The notes beneath the pieces are model-generated. The model ran no database searches. It was not told the origin of the DNA and saw only the letters and a list, made by a program, of their open reading frames with translations. DNA of 64,000 nt from the NCBI GenBank assembly GCA_030762935.1, contig CM060900.1, forward strand, positions 372,675,132 to 372,739,131, read 5' to 3'. The first letter of the stretch is position 1, and the number at the start of each line of letters is the position of its first letter. Made by a program: the position numbers and the translations under genes. The stretch is from Hymenopus coronatus. Lineage: Eukaryota; Arthropoda; Insecta; Mantodea; Hymenopodidae. Below are positions 12,725 to 24,395 of this stretch, one piece after another.

Positions 12725-13399
12725 CTTAAGGCGCGATCAAACTTATAGGAAATGTCGCGAAGAGAATTTCCTTCACAATGTATTTAAATGGGAGAGAACA
12801 TTGCCGGCGCACAGAAGCGTCGCGAACGAAAGCATCGCGTACAGAATTCTAGAGCTAGAATATTGTTCCGACGCGAGAGCGAACTTCTGTTGCGATGTAA
12901 CCGTTTGCTCTAGGTAGTAACCAGAGAAACATAGATTATGAAATTCCGCGTTGTTTTCTTGTCACATGAACATAATATAGAGTAGTAAAATAACCTCCAG
13001 ACATTTGTTTTAGTAGGCCTGGATGAAGAAAAATTGACAAATTTAGCTCTAAATTATCCATTACTGCACGATAAACGTCATAAACGTTATTGCAATAATG
13101 TTGCTCGTGAGAATGCTTGGAAAGAAATTAGTGAATTAATTGGCACCACGTCCGGTAAAACCGAAAATTTGCCATGTGTATCCCTGGTTCAAGAGATTTC
13201 ATGAAACCGGAATTTCCTTCTGTTGTTTGCGTTCACTTTTTCATTTTCTGCTTCCTCACAAAAATAAGCTAATGCTATCAAGTGATTCATTTGGTTTGTA
13301 CACTTCGCTTCTCTTCCCTTTGCTTCCGACAAGTAGAGTCTTCAAAATTAGCTTCGCTTCTCTTCGCTATGCTTTTGATAGGTAGGAGCCAGCCTTAAG
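12725..13399. mobile_element. Decayed PIF/Harbinger-like DNA element
   Basis: The ends are inverted repeats: 'cttaaggcgcgatcaaac...cgcgaagagaa' at 12725-12770 against the complement of 'cttcgctatgcttttgata...gccttaag' at about 13330-13399. TTAA-like bases at both tips would allow a three-base TWA target duplication. Inside lies a MADF-like coding remnant (13022-13180). In PIF/Harbinger elements a MYB/MADF-type protein accompanies the transposase; no transposase part remains here. Family assignment is inference. Confidence 0.45.
13022..13180 (+). pseudogene. MADF-domain fragment (transposon-derived)
   Basis: One plus-strand frame reads LALNYPLLHDKRHKRY, then NNVARENAWKEISELIG. This matches the start of a MADF (Myb/SANT-like DNA-binding) domain: a hydrophobic helix with a Y-P-x-L motif, then the A/W-K-E-I helix. 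It has no start codon in frame at the beginning and loses similarity about 50 codons in, so it is a fragment. The surrounding inverted repeats suggest it belonged to a Harbinger-type element. Confidence 0.6.
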
Positions 13400-13844
13400 T
13401 AGGACAATAATTTAGTTCTGGCATTCACCTATGCGATTCGGAAAAACCCTAAGAAACCGCAGTCAGGTTGGTTGAAACATAGATTTCAACTTAATTCCGC
13501 TTGCATGAGAGCTTCAGCGAAAAAATTTCGCCCCCTTAATCAGTTAAATCATAGCTTTACATCAATTTACAAATCAAAATCAAAATTCCTCGCCACCCAT
13601 ACCGTTAAAAATGCAGACAACATTTAATGCCGGACGCTATATTATCCTGATTAAGATCCACTGTTAAACTATGGCCACTTTATCAGGTTTTAGTTTCAGA
13701 GTTTGAACAGAGCAACAGGGCTACAAATTTGCTCTACAAGACAACTTTTAATTGATATTTTAGCAGGGTTCCCGATAGTGTCCATTTCGATCTGGAATGT
13801 TAAAATTTAGGAATTCTTTCTTGAAATCACCTGTTTACACCCAT
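13400..13844. other. Unannotated sequence
   Basis: AT-rich, with no recognised gene or repeat. Confidence 0.4.
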
Positions 13845-14094
13845 ATATATTTATTTATTTATTTTTATAGCGCTTGACGCCCACTTTTACTAAATATGAC
13901 ATCGCAGGCTGATGATACATGGGATGAAGATGGAGCACCGGTGGAATGCGATGGCGGGGGAAACCGGGGAACCCGAAGAAAAACCGCCGCTGCGCCGTTT
14001 TGTCCACCACAAATCCCACAGGCGGTCGTCTAGGATTGAACCCGGGCAACCTTGGCTAGAGACGAAAGGTCTAACCACTCGGCCATGGCGCGGC
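13845..14094 (-). mobile_element. SINE, group A (minus strand)
   Basis: The minus strand reads 'gccgcgccatggccgagtggttagacc' (A-box-like) and 'cccgggttcaatcctag' (B box). The body includes 'gatttgtggtggacaaa' and 'cccccgccatcgcattccac', then 'agtaaaagtgggcgt' and an A-rich tail (ttattt repeats on plus). Imperfect flanking repeats 'tttacaccc' (about 13834) and 'tttacacct' (about 14096) suit a target-site duplication. Open frames on both strands here are SINE sequence. Confidence 0.85.
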
Positions 14095-14107
14095 TTTTAC
14101 ACCTACC

Positions 14108-14645
14108 CATAGCAGAGCGGGTTGGCTCAGGCGGTTTCGTCTGTGGCCCACATTCGGGGGATTGCGGGTTCGCTTCCCGTTGCCGGCCTACCTACCCCAC
14201 GGATTTTTTTGGGGGTTTCCCAACGTCACCAGGCGAATTATGATTAGGTTTCTTCCATCCCCCGAATTTCCTGTCCCAACATGTTTTCACTATCGTTGCA
14301 TTCATCCACCATCCCGTTGGTTTCTTTCATGTTGGGTAGTGTAGGCCATGATGCTCGGTGCAGCGTAGCAGGGAACTCTGTCCGTCCCCGATTTCTGTTG
14401 TTTGCCAGGGGCGTTGGGCCCTGTTTGGGGCGGGGTCTCTAGTCTGCCTGTCCTATTATCGAGATGTTTCAATCTGGAAACTGTAGGGACCCTGTCATTA
14501 CTGCGCCGTCGCTCCAGTATCCGGCCACCCGGTGTATTCTATCACCTCATCCCTCCTCGCCCGCTCATGGGGCGAAGGTAAAATAACCATATTGGTTCGG
14601 TGCCGAGTCCCCTCGGTCCGTATCCTTACAACCCGAGGCGATTAG
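14108..14645 (+). mobile_element. SINE, group F (long tRNA-derived element)
   Basis: The head contains 'ggttggctcaggcgg' (A-box-like) and 'gcgggttcgcttcccg' (B box). The core is 'gggtttcccaacgtcaccag' followed by gcgaatta. The long body includes 'catcccgttggtttctttca' and 'ggttcggtgccgagtcccct'. The body aligns block by block with the minus-strand element at 34700-35105, which defines the family; 51480-51980 and 41380-41830 look like more distant members. Confidence 0.7.
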
Positions 14646-14712
14646 CTACGAACTTAATGCAGCATAAATAGGTACCATTTGGCATAGAATACATGAATGC
14701 AGTCCCTAAAAC

Positions 14713-14870
14713 TAAATAACATGTCTGCCCCTGGCGTCCCAAGTTGGATTCCCAGCTCGAGCGGGGAATTTTTCTTTAACAGGAATTACTCCCTATCCCC
14801 ACTGAGTCTGGAAGTATCAATGTGGGAGTGAATGTGAGTGCGTTTAATGACATGAAAATAATCAGTCTAA
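14713..14870 (+). mobile_element. SINE fragment, group G
   Basis: Head-truncated piece: 'ctggcgtcccaagttggattcccag' then 'ggaattactccctatcccca' and 'gagtctggaagtatcaa'. It parallels the copies at 5905-6075 and 50590-50800. Confidence 0.45.
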
Positions 14871-16571
14871 TGTCAATAATCTCTAGTTTATATAGAGCTG
14901 ATTCACCAGTTAAAAGCCCTCGATATGAGCATAGCAGTTAAATGGGGCTATACAAAAAAGCATGCCTGCTTATCAAACGAAGTTACAATTAAACTGAGTT
15001 GAAAAGACAGCGTTCAGCAATGGTAACCGTATCAGCCATATAGCCGTGATATCGTTTTAACCTTAAAATGGAGCGGAGAGGGCGGTATCATTGTATAACG
15101 ACCAACCAATTTCTTTGTGGTGAATTCAGGAGCTCTCGAGCATGTTTTGTAGTCCTAACGGTTAATTTTTGTAATGCTTCTCACCCCTTACTTCTTTTTA
15201 CATATCGGCTACAGATATATAATCCATATGATAGAAATACAAAAGTTGATTTCAATTTCAGAAAGATCAAACATTTAAATTTGGCATTATATCAATGTTG
15301 TGAAAGCAGCAGTTTCGTTTCAAGTACATATGTCAACTTTATTGTATTCTAAGGGAATCGGAAGTAAACGAAAGCTATCTTTAATGTTGTGCAGTTGCGT
15401 GAAATGAGTGTTAAATGAGGAAACCTGGGAATTTATACAAATACTGAATTAACAAAGGGAGAAAATCATGTATATGTGTGTGTGTATGCGCACGCGTATG
15501 TAGGGTAATTTATAAAACCATTCAACCAATCTTGATATCTTCCGCCACTGAAACCCCCATTTTTTTCTGATGGACACGAGCTATAAAACACTTTCTAATA
15601 TTAATTCATAAATCACCTAAACACGAAGAAGGAATTTTGTGAATCCTTCGTTGAGAATGCTGTGGAACAAAACACTAGATGCTGGAAAAAGAAAATGGCC
15701 GGCTAGTTGAACTATGCAGAAAATACTCCTAAGAAATAAAGGCCTTATAGTTTCAGTTCATGAATTGTATTTAAAAATCCTAAATCCTGAAGTGAGAGCA
15801 CCTTGGAGTAGGAAATAGATGTTGTTCTCTATAAAAACAAAAGCCGGGTTACATTGCATTCCAAGAGAGGATATAAATTATCATGAGCTCCCATTCAAGT
15901 AAACAGAAGAGAGTCTTAAAAGCACTAACCATTCTATTTATAACGGCACGAATCACATATTTATTCTCTATTTATTATTTCATCAAATAGTGTGTCTGTG
16001 TGTGTGCGTGTGTGCGTGTGGGTGCACGAAATAAGTGTCAAAACCTATGAATTCAACAGCTGTATTGATACCAATAGCTTGAAATTTTTCAGGAAATTTT
16101 GCTTTATTTACCTTGTGCTTAAGTTTGTTAGCAGAGCGTGATAAGTAATTGTACAAGGAGAGACCATTTCTAGCATTAGAAACTAGTGAGCCCATATTTT
16201 ATAATTTATGAAAAAATATGAATACTATTTTTCTCGGTGGTTCCAAGCAGATTTACTTGGTGGCCTGGGAGTGGAGAACCTTAATAGTACCAGCTTCACC
16301 TCTATTTGGCTGCATATGTTAAGGCTGTCTGCATTATGTGGAGACTACACACTTTTATGTTATTAAATAAATTTGGGACCAAAGAGAAGGTACAGTGATT
16401 TCAAATTTCACCTGCTGTAACTATCTAAAAAGCATTTGATCGATCGACCAATGACAGTTCCGCTGCAATACACTATGCAGCATTTCTTGAACTTGGGAGG
16501 TTGTCGGGGGAAGGTAAAATATTGTACATTCCGACGTTGTTTCACTTCGTTTTTGGCATAAATATCAGAGA
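14871..16571. other. Unannotated sequence with short TG microsatellites
   Basis: No gene recognised. TG-rich stretches lie near 15472-15500 and 15990-16025. Frames up to 94 codons have no domain. Confidence 0.4.
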
Positions 16572-17455
16572 TTTTTACTTTATCTACTAGATACTATGTG
16601 CATACATGGTAGGCATAGAAGATGTTACATTCCACCCAAACATTGGATACCCAGATCTCAGCGGAATTACGTGTTTTGAGGACCCCTGAATAAAAATGCA
16701 TTTTAGAAAACGGTCAGGTGTGTTTCTTCTGTGTGTGCGTGAGTGTTTGGGCAGCAGAACTCAAAAGCAAAGTCTATTAAATACAAAACTTTGTATTTAA
16801 CTTTAGTATCTTCTAAAGACAGACAAGAAAATCCCCCCCGCTTCAAATTACCCTTTACAGGGAAACAGTTTTGAAAATTTGTTGTTCTCAAAAATAGCTC
16901 TAACGATTTTAATTAAAATGCCTTCTTTTAAAGATATTTACATGGAAATAAAATGTACATCTTCAATTTTTCGAAAACAGCCCCCGAAGACCTCTTCATT
17001 CTTGCTGAATTTTGAATAACTAGTAAAGTAAGAGATAGACAAAAATTTACAACACAAAAATATAGACCTCATTAGAACACACAGTTTATGTCATATACAT
17101 TTTTTGCGTAGTTAATTATTTCCGAGCTATTCCTTGTTATTGGTTTCAACTTTATAAAAATTATTGAAACGAGAAATTTGCACTCCTTAATCTTTTGTTT
17201 TACTCCTCGCCATGCAAAGAGAACCAAATTTCAATCATACAGAAACCGGTTTTAAAAAGATTTGTCTATGGCTCTATACTAGTGTATCTTCTTATTTCGC
17301 TTCTACTTACCTAAAAGGCACCACGTGATGAAGACGATTTCAGCTAATGTTTATCTTGATAAGCATGAAGTAGATAGAAGAATACGCTTTTGTAAGAATA
17401 GCCTGTTACAGAGTAGGTAGACAATGTCATTTAAATGAAACATATCAGTTTTGTT
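16572..17455 (+). repeat. REP900 copy, forward, near full length
   Basis: This is one of the two best single copies. It has a left end with 'catggtaggcatagaagatg', then 'ggataccc', a TG tract, 'agatagacaaaaatttac', 'ttattggtttcaactttat', 'gtttatcttgataagcat', and the right end 'gtaggtagacaatgtcattt'. It is about 880 bp long and flanked by unrelated DNA, so it moved or was copied as a discrete unit. No frame is conserved with the copy at 62816-63672. Confidence 0.75.
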
Positions 17456-17744
17456 TTTCATCCGGCATTGGCTGCGGTTGAATGAAATTATCAAATAGGA
17501 TTCACCATAAAATACTGTGAATAATTCTATAAATGATGCGAGGTAAACTATATTAATTCGTTATTTAAACTTAAAAGCTGAATAAGCAATGTGAATAAGC
17601 CTGCTAATAAACAAAAAGCGTATACGTATCAACGACAAAGAATCTGGGAACAAATACAGCAGTTTCATTGAAAGTTACTTCATATGCAAAGCTGTTTTTT
17701 ATTCTATTACTGAAGCCGGTGCAATTCATCTTTAAGTATACCCT

Positions 17745-17985
17745 GGCTGCACACTCAACCTCTGCAAGGCTGTATTTCTGGGCCTTCAGGGGAACCCACA
17801 GTGATGTGACATCACTTAACGTAACGGGAAGGAAAAGTTGACACTACCACGTTAAGTCACATTAAGTCAATCCTCAATAGCTCCTTTGGATACAAGTTCT
17901 TATTGGACTTTTATGTTACGCAGTGAAAAGTGAAATCCTGTTACGTTAAGTTCATTGTAATCCCGGAATTAATCAAAAGTAAGAC
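17745..17985. mobile_element. MITE-like element with TTAACGTAAC repeats
   Basis: It contains 'cacttaacgtaacgggaagg' near its left end and 'gttacgttaagttcattgta' near its right end, in opposite orientation. Its centre, 'taagtcaatcctcaatagct', is the reverse complement of the interior of the element at 34655-35380. Both are therefore copies of one inverted-repeat element. No coding content is seen. Confidence 0.6.
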
Positions 17986-18940
17986 CTTCGGATCTCAAAG
18001 AAACAAGCAACCCCTTCGCTCCTGATTGTCCAACAAACAAATCGGAAAATACAAATCTTTAACATAGAATATTTGCATTTGAACTAACGTATGTTAGGTT
18101 TTAAAATGTGCCATGTGTTTACAGCATAGTGTTCCACCAGTGCTACACAGACTGTGTCACACCAATTGAAGATAGTCCATAGGAATAAGATTTCAGCACA
18201 TACCTACTTCTAAATCCTAAACATTCGTGCATCATAGTTAACAGAAAATAAAATGTTTAGGAACTTTGGTCATTTGAGGTCAAAAGACTATTACTCTATT
18301 AATGGATAAAACATGAGGTCACAGAATCTCTGCATTCATTAGAGATAATGAGTATAGGTACTAAAATAATGTTATGCAAATTTAACATAGAATTTCTTAT
18401 TTATGTAAATTGGTGCATCTGCGCATTTTGAACATAAATTATGAAAAATTAAAACAAATTTTCGTTCTAAAATAATATGAATTCTAAACCTTAAGATAGC
18501 GTTTTTTAATTACCAGAAGTTTCATATAGTCAGGCGCGTGCTTATTAATGGTCATGCCCAACTTTTTATCTTCTTTACTCGCAAACCACTTTTCAGCATT
18601 GTTCCACGCTGAAAATGCTTCACACCAAAAAAACCCTTGCTTAGTTCTTTGAAAAATGCTTACTGGATCTCAGAAGCATAATAAAGAAAATGACCATATA
18701 ACTTTTTAACATTATATTGCAATGTTGATAAAAAAATGAAATTTGAAAATCAAACATTTTCGAATGTATAATAATTAGGAGTAAATTAAAATGTTTATAA
18801 TATTATTTTGTAAACCTGTTAGTTACAAAATCTGAACCTTTCATGTGAATATTTTGAAAAACGCATCGTATGCAGCATTTTCATTACAGGGATAAATTTA
18901 CACAGTAAAATTGCGTATTAAATTACCATGGAAGTTAAAA
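17986..18940. other. Unannotated AT-rich sequence
   Basis: Nothing recognised. Confidence 0.4.
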
Positions 18941-19640
18941 GTTTGAAATATGACAAAAGCATTACTACTGTTAGGTGTGATATCTAGTACAAATTTCAAT
19001 AATAACTGTCATACGCTCTGGATGTTTCAAATTTCACAGATGCATTACTTTATGGATCTCATTCACGTTTTATTTGGCTTGCACTTGAGTGTGGTCCGTT
19101 TGTTACCTGTAAATGAGCAACATCCCAGATTTCACGCAGTTTATAGCTCGGGTCAGTCAATATTACACTCCTCTGCTTGCTAATGCAGAAACCCCACAGA
19201 TTCGTATAGCCCAGGTTGCCCAACGTTAACTCCCCCGCCCTAGTAACGATCTGTATAATGGTCTCCGTTTCATGCTGAATCTGCTTGACGCTGCAACACA
19301 TATGTCGTAGCGTTTGTCTTTTGTCACTCTGCTACTCCACAGGAGGTGAACACGACGGCGGTCTGCTAACACTAAATTGCATGCCACATCTGGAGCACGC
19401 TTCAGCTGACGACGACCAACAGCTGGGGACTGACTTGGGCAGAACACATGTTTCCTAACTTCAGGAATGTGCCATCCAACCTATTGCCACTTATGAATTG
19501 ATATGACTCAGTGAACTTTCGAGTAGCTTTGAGAAGTAGCTGAACCGTGTGTTGAACGACATAGTATTCAGAAATAAGCAGAAGATAACGGTGTTGGAGC
19601 TCAAGATTGGTTAATTCCCTCTTAAACACCAAGAAAGGTG
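18941..19640. other. GC-richer segment with overlapping open frames, unassigned
   Basis: Base composition rises over about 19100-19450. Minus-strand frames stay open (19059-19301, 19226-19447, 19402-19632), including a segment reading LADRRRVHLLWSSRVTKDKR. I recognise no domain. It may be an unrecognised repeat or a decayed reading frame. The three frames overlap in different phases, so no single long protein is supported. Confidence 0.3.
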
Positions 19641-20122
19641 ACTTTTATTAGAGTTTATGGTAAATAGTGGATTCCTGAGCACCGATATGACGCATATGAT
19701 TATTTCCATGAACATTCTTCATGCAGTAGGAAATTTGCGCCACCTCGTATATAATATTTTTCCATTCAAGAAAGCAAAATGAGTGTATCGTGTTACAAAC
19801 CACCTTTACTTTCTCTGCAATGACTTAAATCAGATACAGGAAGTACGTACTTGAGCCAAAAGCTTTAAATCGATGTTTCCTCGGAAATGCAAATTTATGA
19901 GATTCCCAGGACATGTCTACAAAGATTACAACTCAAAAATGAAGTCAAATAAGCATACAAGTATGTTTAATCCACTATATTTTAGGGAGGTCAGATAGAG
20001 TTATTAAGGAGTTCCACAACCACAAAAACCATTTACACGCAAAGAAGGTAGTTACTTCTTTCTTTTCTTTTATAGTTATGACAATTTTAACTTATAAGTT
20101 TTAGAAGCATGATAAAAGAAAC

Positions 20123-20123
<1 letters not shown>

Positions 20124-20195
<72 letters not shown>
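20124..20195. repeat. (AT)n microsatellite
   Basis: About 72 bp of uninterrupted AT dinucleotides. A minus-strand frame with a long Ile-Tyr repeat across it is an artefact. Confidence 0.97.
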
Positions 20196-20197
<2 letters not shown>

Positions 20198-20439
20198 GTA
20201 AATAACCCTTGAAATCTCCTTCGGTTATATTGAATAAAGTCATAAGAGAAAAATAAACGCAAGTATGGCGAAAAATAGATCAATGAAGGTCAAACATTGT
20301 TGCGAAATCAAAGTTTATTCACTAAACATTTCTGAAATTTTCACGTCTTCTCGTTTTTGAAGTACGTCAAAAACTGTTAATTTACCCTTCTTTGTACTCA
20401 CTGAATTTTTCAAGGTTCTCCAGAGATAAAAAGGCATAC

Positions 20440-20626
20440 AGCTATATCACAGCACTTCATTCTTTGCATTCTTTACTAATTATCGTAACTTGAAAACTTT
20501 CCGGAATTAAATTTAACGACCTATCAGCGGTATACGCGGTAGCAGTCTTGTTGTAAAAATCCTGCCTAATATTCAACGTTGAGCAGGTTATACAAATATG
20601 GTGTATGACATCCCTGTAATTATGTA
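20440..20626. repeat. Repeat copy 1, interrupted by mariner
   Basis: The stretch 'cattctttactaattatcgt', 'gaattaaatttaacg', 'ggtgtatgacatccct' is repeated at 22200-22355 with moderate divergence. Copy 1 is broken at TA 20625-20626 by the mariner element. The nature of this older repeat is unknown. Confidence 0.65.
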
Positions 20627-20744
20627 CAAGGGTCGTATGATAAGTCGCGGGCCTCTCAATGAAAATAGCATTTAAATTGTTTTTTGCTTTATTTCTCAAT
20701 ATTATCTCCAGAAAAGATAATACATTTGTCATATTGATGTTATA

Positions 20745-21637
20745 ATTCAATTAAACCATCTCTGTAGTGCGATTTATCAAGGTCATCAAAATAGCTGTTT
20801 ACCGCATCAATGACCTTCTCGTTGCTTTGAAATCTTCGTCCTCCAGGACATTTTTGAGGTTTCCCATTGCAATGACTCAACAATGGGCCGGAGCATTGTC
20901 ATGATGAAACAAGATTTTTTTTTTTTTTTTTTTTTTGGTCAAATGAGGTCTGCTTCTTTTCACCTCATCACTCAAACGTTGCAGTAAATTTGCGCAGTAG
21001 TCACCAGTGATACTTTTAACATTTTCCAAGAAATCAATAAAAATAATTCCATGTGCATCCCAGAAAACACCCGCCATAACCCTATTAGCTGACAAAATTG
21101 ACTTTGCCTTTTTTGGAGTTGGTTCACCTGACGCAATCCACTGTTTTGACTGTGATCTACTTTCTGGAGTGTAGTGATGTATCCAAGTTTCATCCATGGT
21201 AAAAAGCCGTCTCAAAAATTCACTGGGATATTTACGGTAGAGCTCCACATTCTTAACAGAAACAATTTTTCTTTGCAACGTTTGATCAGGTGTCAACAAA
21301 CGCGGCATCGAACTTGCACAGACCTTGTGAAAGCCCAAAACATTACTTAAAATACTACCTGCACGTTTACATGATATGTTTATAGCCTCTGCTGTCTCAA
21401 ACAACTTTAATCTGCGGTCTTCCAGTACTAAACAATGATCTTTGGAGTTGTCACTTCTACACGGCGTCCAGAGTGAGACTCGTCACTAGTGATCATACGT
21501 CCAATTTTAAACTCTGCAACCTACGTTTTAATCATTGAATATGAAGGGGCAGGGTCTTTCAATGTACTGTCCATTTCCTCCTTGATTTCTTTAGGCGTTA
21601 AGCCTTTCAAATGGAAAGGCTTAACGCCTTCCTCCAT
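20745..21637 (-). pseudogene. mariner transposase pseudogene
   Basis: The minus-strand ATG at 21637 opens a reading frame with FHLKGLTPKEIKEEMDSTLK, a mariner N-terminal helix-turn-helix region. The catalytic-region blocks TMDETWIHHYTPE (first catalytic Asp) and LFHHDNAPAH (second catalytic Asp) follow at roughly the expected spacing. The catalytic signature of the family is DD34D. Damage includes a TAG in place of a Trp codon shortly after SYSMIKT, further stops near 21410-21440, and frame changes in the C-terminal part beyond LFHHDNAPAH. A 22-base A run (T on plus, 20915-20936) encodes an artificial lysine tract just before the second motif. It is certainly dead. Confidence 0.9.
21593..21629. 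other. Perfect hairpin in mariner N-terminal coding region
   Basis: The 16 bases 'aggcgttaagcctttc' are followed, after the 5-base loop 'aaatg', by their exact reverse complement. It lies within the transposase N-terminal codons (V-K-P-F-H-L-K-G-L-T). Confidence 0.9.
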
Positions 21638-22189
21638 TTTCGTGAAAACTCTAAGTTGTCTTGTTTAAAATGATGTCATTCGAAAACTAAACAAGCTATT
21701 GACCTGCAACTATGGATACAAGCTGTTCTAAAGCTAAACTATACGATGCTACCGTCTAACTGGCCTTTGCGCCATATCTGTGTGAGGTTCGGGACTTGTC
21801 AGCCGACCCTCGTATTTGTAAAAGGTACAGTGATTTTGCCTCACACTGCGCCCACCGCTCGGCAGCTGGCACTCCGGCCGCCTCGGGCTTTATCTATTTG
21901 TCGCCGAAAGAGGTATACTATCCCCACAACCGGTTTAAGTTCTGTTAGTTATAGTTAATAATAAAAATAACAACAATACTGTCATAGCTTATTATAAGAT
22001 ATGATGGAGGTGTCCTCTATCGAAACATTTCTGATATCCCATGAACTTTTCATTCACATTCAGCAGTTCAATATCCAAATTTGAATGAATTTCATGCCTG
22101 CTATTTAGTTTTTTCAATACATAGGAATTTGTTTGATACACTTTCTTTCAAGTTTACCCAACAGATAAAACTTGCATGCAGTTAATCAC

Positions 22190-22370
22190 GGGATAGCAAG
22201 GGCCATAGTTCTTTACTAATTGTCGTAAACTGCAAAAATTTCCCGAATTAAATTTAACGGCTCATCAGTGGTATCAGCGGTGACAGTCTTGTTGGAAAAA
22301 TCCAGACTGACATACAACGTCCATCATCTATCAAGAAATGGTGTATGACATCCCTATATCTCTGTATATT
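22190..22370. repeat. Repeat copy 2, uninterrupted
   Basis: Diverged copy of 20440-20626: 'gttctttactaattgtcgta', 'gaattaaatttaacgg', 'tggtgtatgacatccctata'. It lacks the mariner, so it resembles the pre-insertion state of copy 1. Confidence 0.6.
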
Positions 22371-23228
22371 TACTGTTAGTCAAAAAAATGTGGGTCCTGT
22401 TATTCTGTATGCATTAACTGCACGCCAATTTTCGCGTCATACAAGGGAATCATGTGTGTTTAATCGGATTTCTCTGTATTCCAATATTTTATTTTTTCAC
22501 GATGAAAACTAACCATATAATTGGAATCATGCTTCGTCAGAAAAGAATACTAAGCAAGGGTCAATTACTCTACATTGGAATTTCGCAAAATCCAATTATA
22601 GAAAGTTAACCATTTTGATGATGGGAAAACTAAAATGTTTGCAACAAACCCATACATTGGGAGCACTAAAATAATACCTTAGGCCAGAAAATCGTTCACT
22701 TTCGGATATTAAACTCCCGAGTCTGAGTGAAAATGCTCTGAGGAGATGCAATAAAAGTACGGATAGAAAACAAATTTCAAACATATTTTATGATAAGGTA
22801 TTTGCTTATTATCATTGCGTTTGTAGCTATGAGAACGTTATGTGATTGCGGATAAACCAGATTATAACTGTTTCGGCAGGAGTCCGAGCTGTGGTGACCG
22901 GCATACGAATAGCCGTTAAGGGGTTACAGTGTGAAAGAAAACCAACGTATATAACTACTCACTTGTTTCTTAAAATGCTGAATGTTTTTACTTACAGAAT
23001 GCATCCAGAGTGTTACGTAAATGCAACGATTTCCGGCAAGCAATTAGCATGATTAACGGAAAGCAGAAAAAACTTTTCGCCCCAATAGTTCTGTAATATT
23101 ACAACAAAACGAAAATGTATACAGAAGCAATGAACTTCGAACATCAATTGCATTTCTGTATTGTCTTACCATTGTTTAGTTTCCTCATTTTGGATGTGAA
23201 ACAGGCTTTAGATTGGCACAGTTATTGA
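22371..23228. other. Unannotated sequence
   Basis: No gene or repeat recognised. Confidence 0.4.
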
Positions 23229-23276
<48 letters not shown>

Positions 23277-23283
23277 TCTCCCT
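23229..23283. repeat. (CT)n microsatellite
   Basis: About 50 bp of CT dinucleotides bounded by C-rich sequence. Confidence 0.95.
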
Positions 23284-24200
23284 TCCCCCTCTCAATCTAT
23301 AATTGCTCCAAAAACAAATGACAGATAATTCTCGTTTGGTATCTAGCTCAAATTAAAATAGTAAGTAGGTCATAGATTATAAATACATACCTCAACAGTA
23401 GTTAATTCTACAGTATAACACAAATTTACAAATTTAAGGAAGGTTATAGCAGTCTTTGCATACACTATGTATATAACAACCATCTCCAGAAGTAGAAATG
23501 TACTTGGAATACGCTTTTGTATAATACACATTGTACTTTTGGAATACACATTAGAAACACTGAGGTAGTACTTGGATTACTTATCTTTTTTCTTCCCACT
23601 TTCTTGTTGGTTTTCTAGATGTTTACTAAAAGTAGTTTATTTGAAAGAAAAGCAACATTAAAAATCAGTGAATTTTTCAAGGTCATTTTAAATTTAATTA
23701 ACAAAATTCCAATTTTCTTTTCATCATGTCTGAAAATCTTACTGAAGCCTTATTATATATGTACATATGTGTGTATTATTTATAAAAAAAACATCATTAC
23801 ACGGTAAAACCGAAAAACGTATAAATTAAATTTCTTTTGTTTACGCATTCAACTCAACAAAATCCCGATGGTAGCGGATGCTTGTCGAGGCAAAGAGTTG
23901 AATTAAACACAGTATCCTAAAACATGTAGGACGTAGGGTACGTAAAAGGACCAATTACACTGCGACACCCTTTTATGGATCGATTGTGACTACTTCCCCT
24001 CCCTCCTGGGAGGCAAGGATGAGACTAGAGACGGACAGGAGTTCAAAATTTCCAGTGCGAGCATCCGCAACCATTAGAGAGGGCAATCCCAAGAGGGTGT
24101 CGCACCGCCGCTAGCAATCGAGACACTTATTCTGGCGTACACTAGAAGGAATCTTTCCATAGCACAAGCAAATCTGTCATATGCCCGGTACCGCAGGATC
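23284..24200. other. Unannotated sequence
   Basis: No gene recognised. A GC-richer patch at 23860-24130 contains two partly repeated 'ctcctgggagg' / 'ccaagagggtgtcgcac' words, but I cannot assign it. Confidence 0.4.
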
Positions 24201-24204
24201 TGAA

Positions 24205-24395
24205 AGCACAACTAAAATATGAAAGGGAAATAAAACAAGGAAGGTAAGACAACATCGTGAAAGATGCACTACTTTGACATTCGCATTGGCGACCAGGGAA
24301 AACCACGAAAAACTCAATGGCCAAAGTGAGCGCCACCGGTAATTGAACCCGGGGTAAAGTGCGAGCCTCACACGTTACCGCGCATCCATCACACT
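24205..24395 (-). mobile_element. SINE, group E-like (minus strand)
   Basis: The reverse complement has 'gcgcggtaacgtgtgaggct' (A-box-like) and 'cgggttcaattaccgg' (B box), followed by 'gagtttttcgtggttttccc'. That last block is shared with the copy at 1207-1450. Open minus-strand frames across it are not genes. Confidence 0.6.

Larger units (their letters stand above)
20627..21812 (-). mobile_element. mariner element with inverted repeats and TA target duplication
   Basis: The element is 1186 bp. Its left end, 'caagggtcgtatgataagtc', and the complement of its right end, 'cgagggtcggctgacaagtc', agree at 21 of the 28 positions I compared. TA dinucleotides flank it at 20625-20626 and 21813-21814, the classic mariner target duplication. 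The interior is a decayed transposase read on the minus strand. Length and layout fit a nearly full-length mariner of about 1.2-1.3 kb. Confidence 0.9.

Noticed and set aside
20101..20283. Minus-strand frame with a long Ile-Tyr repeat
   Set aside because: It is a translation of the (AT)n microsatellite.
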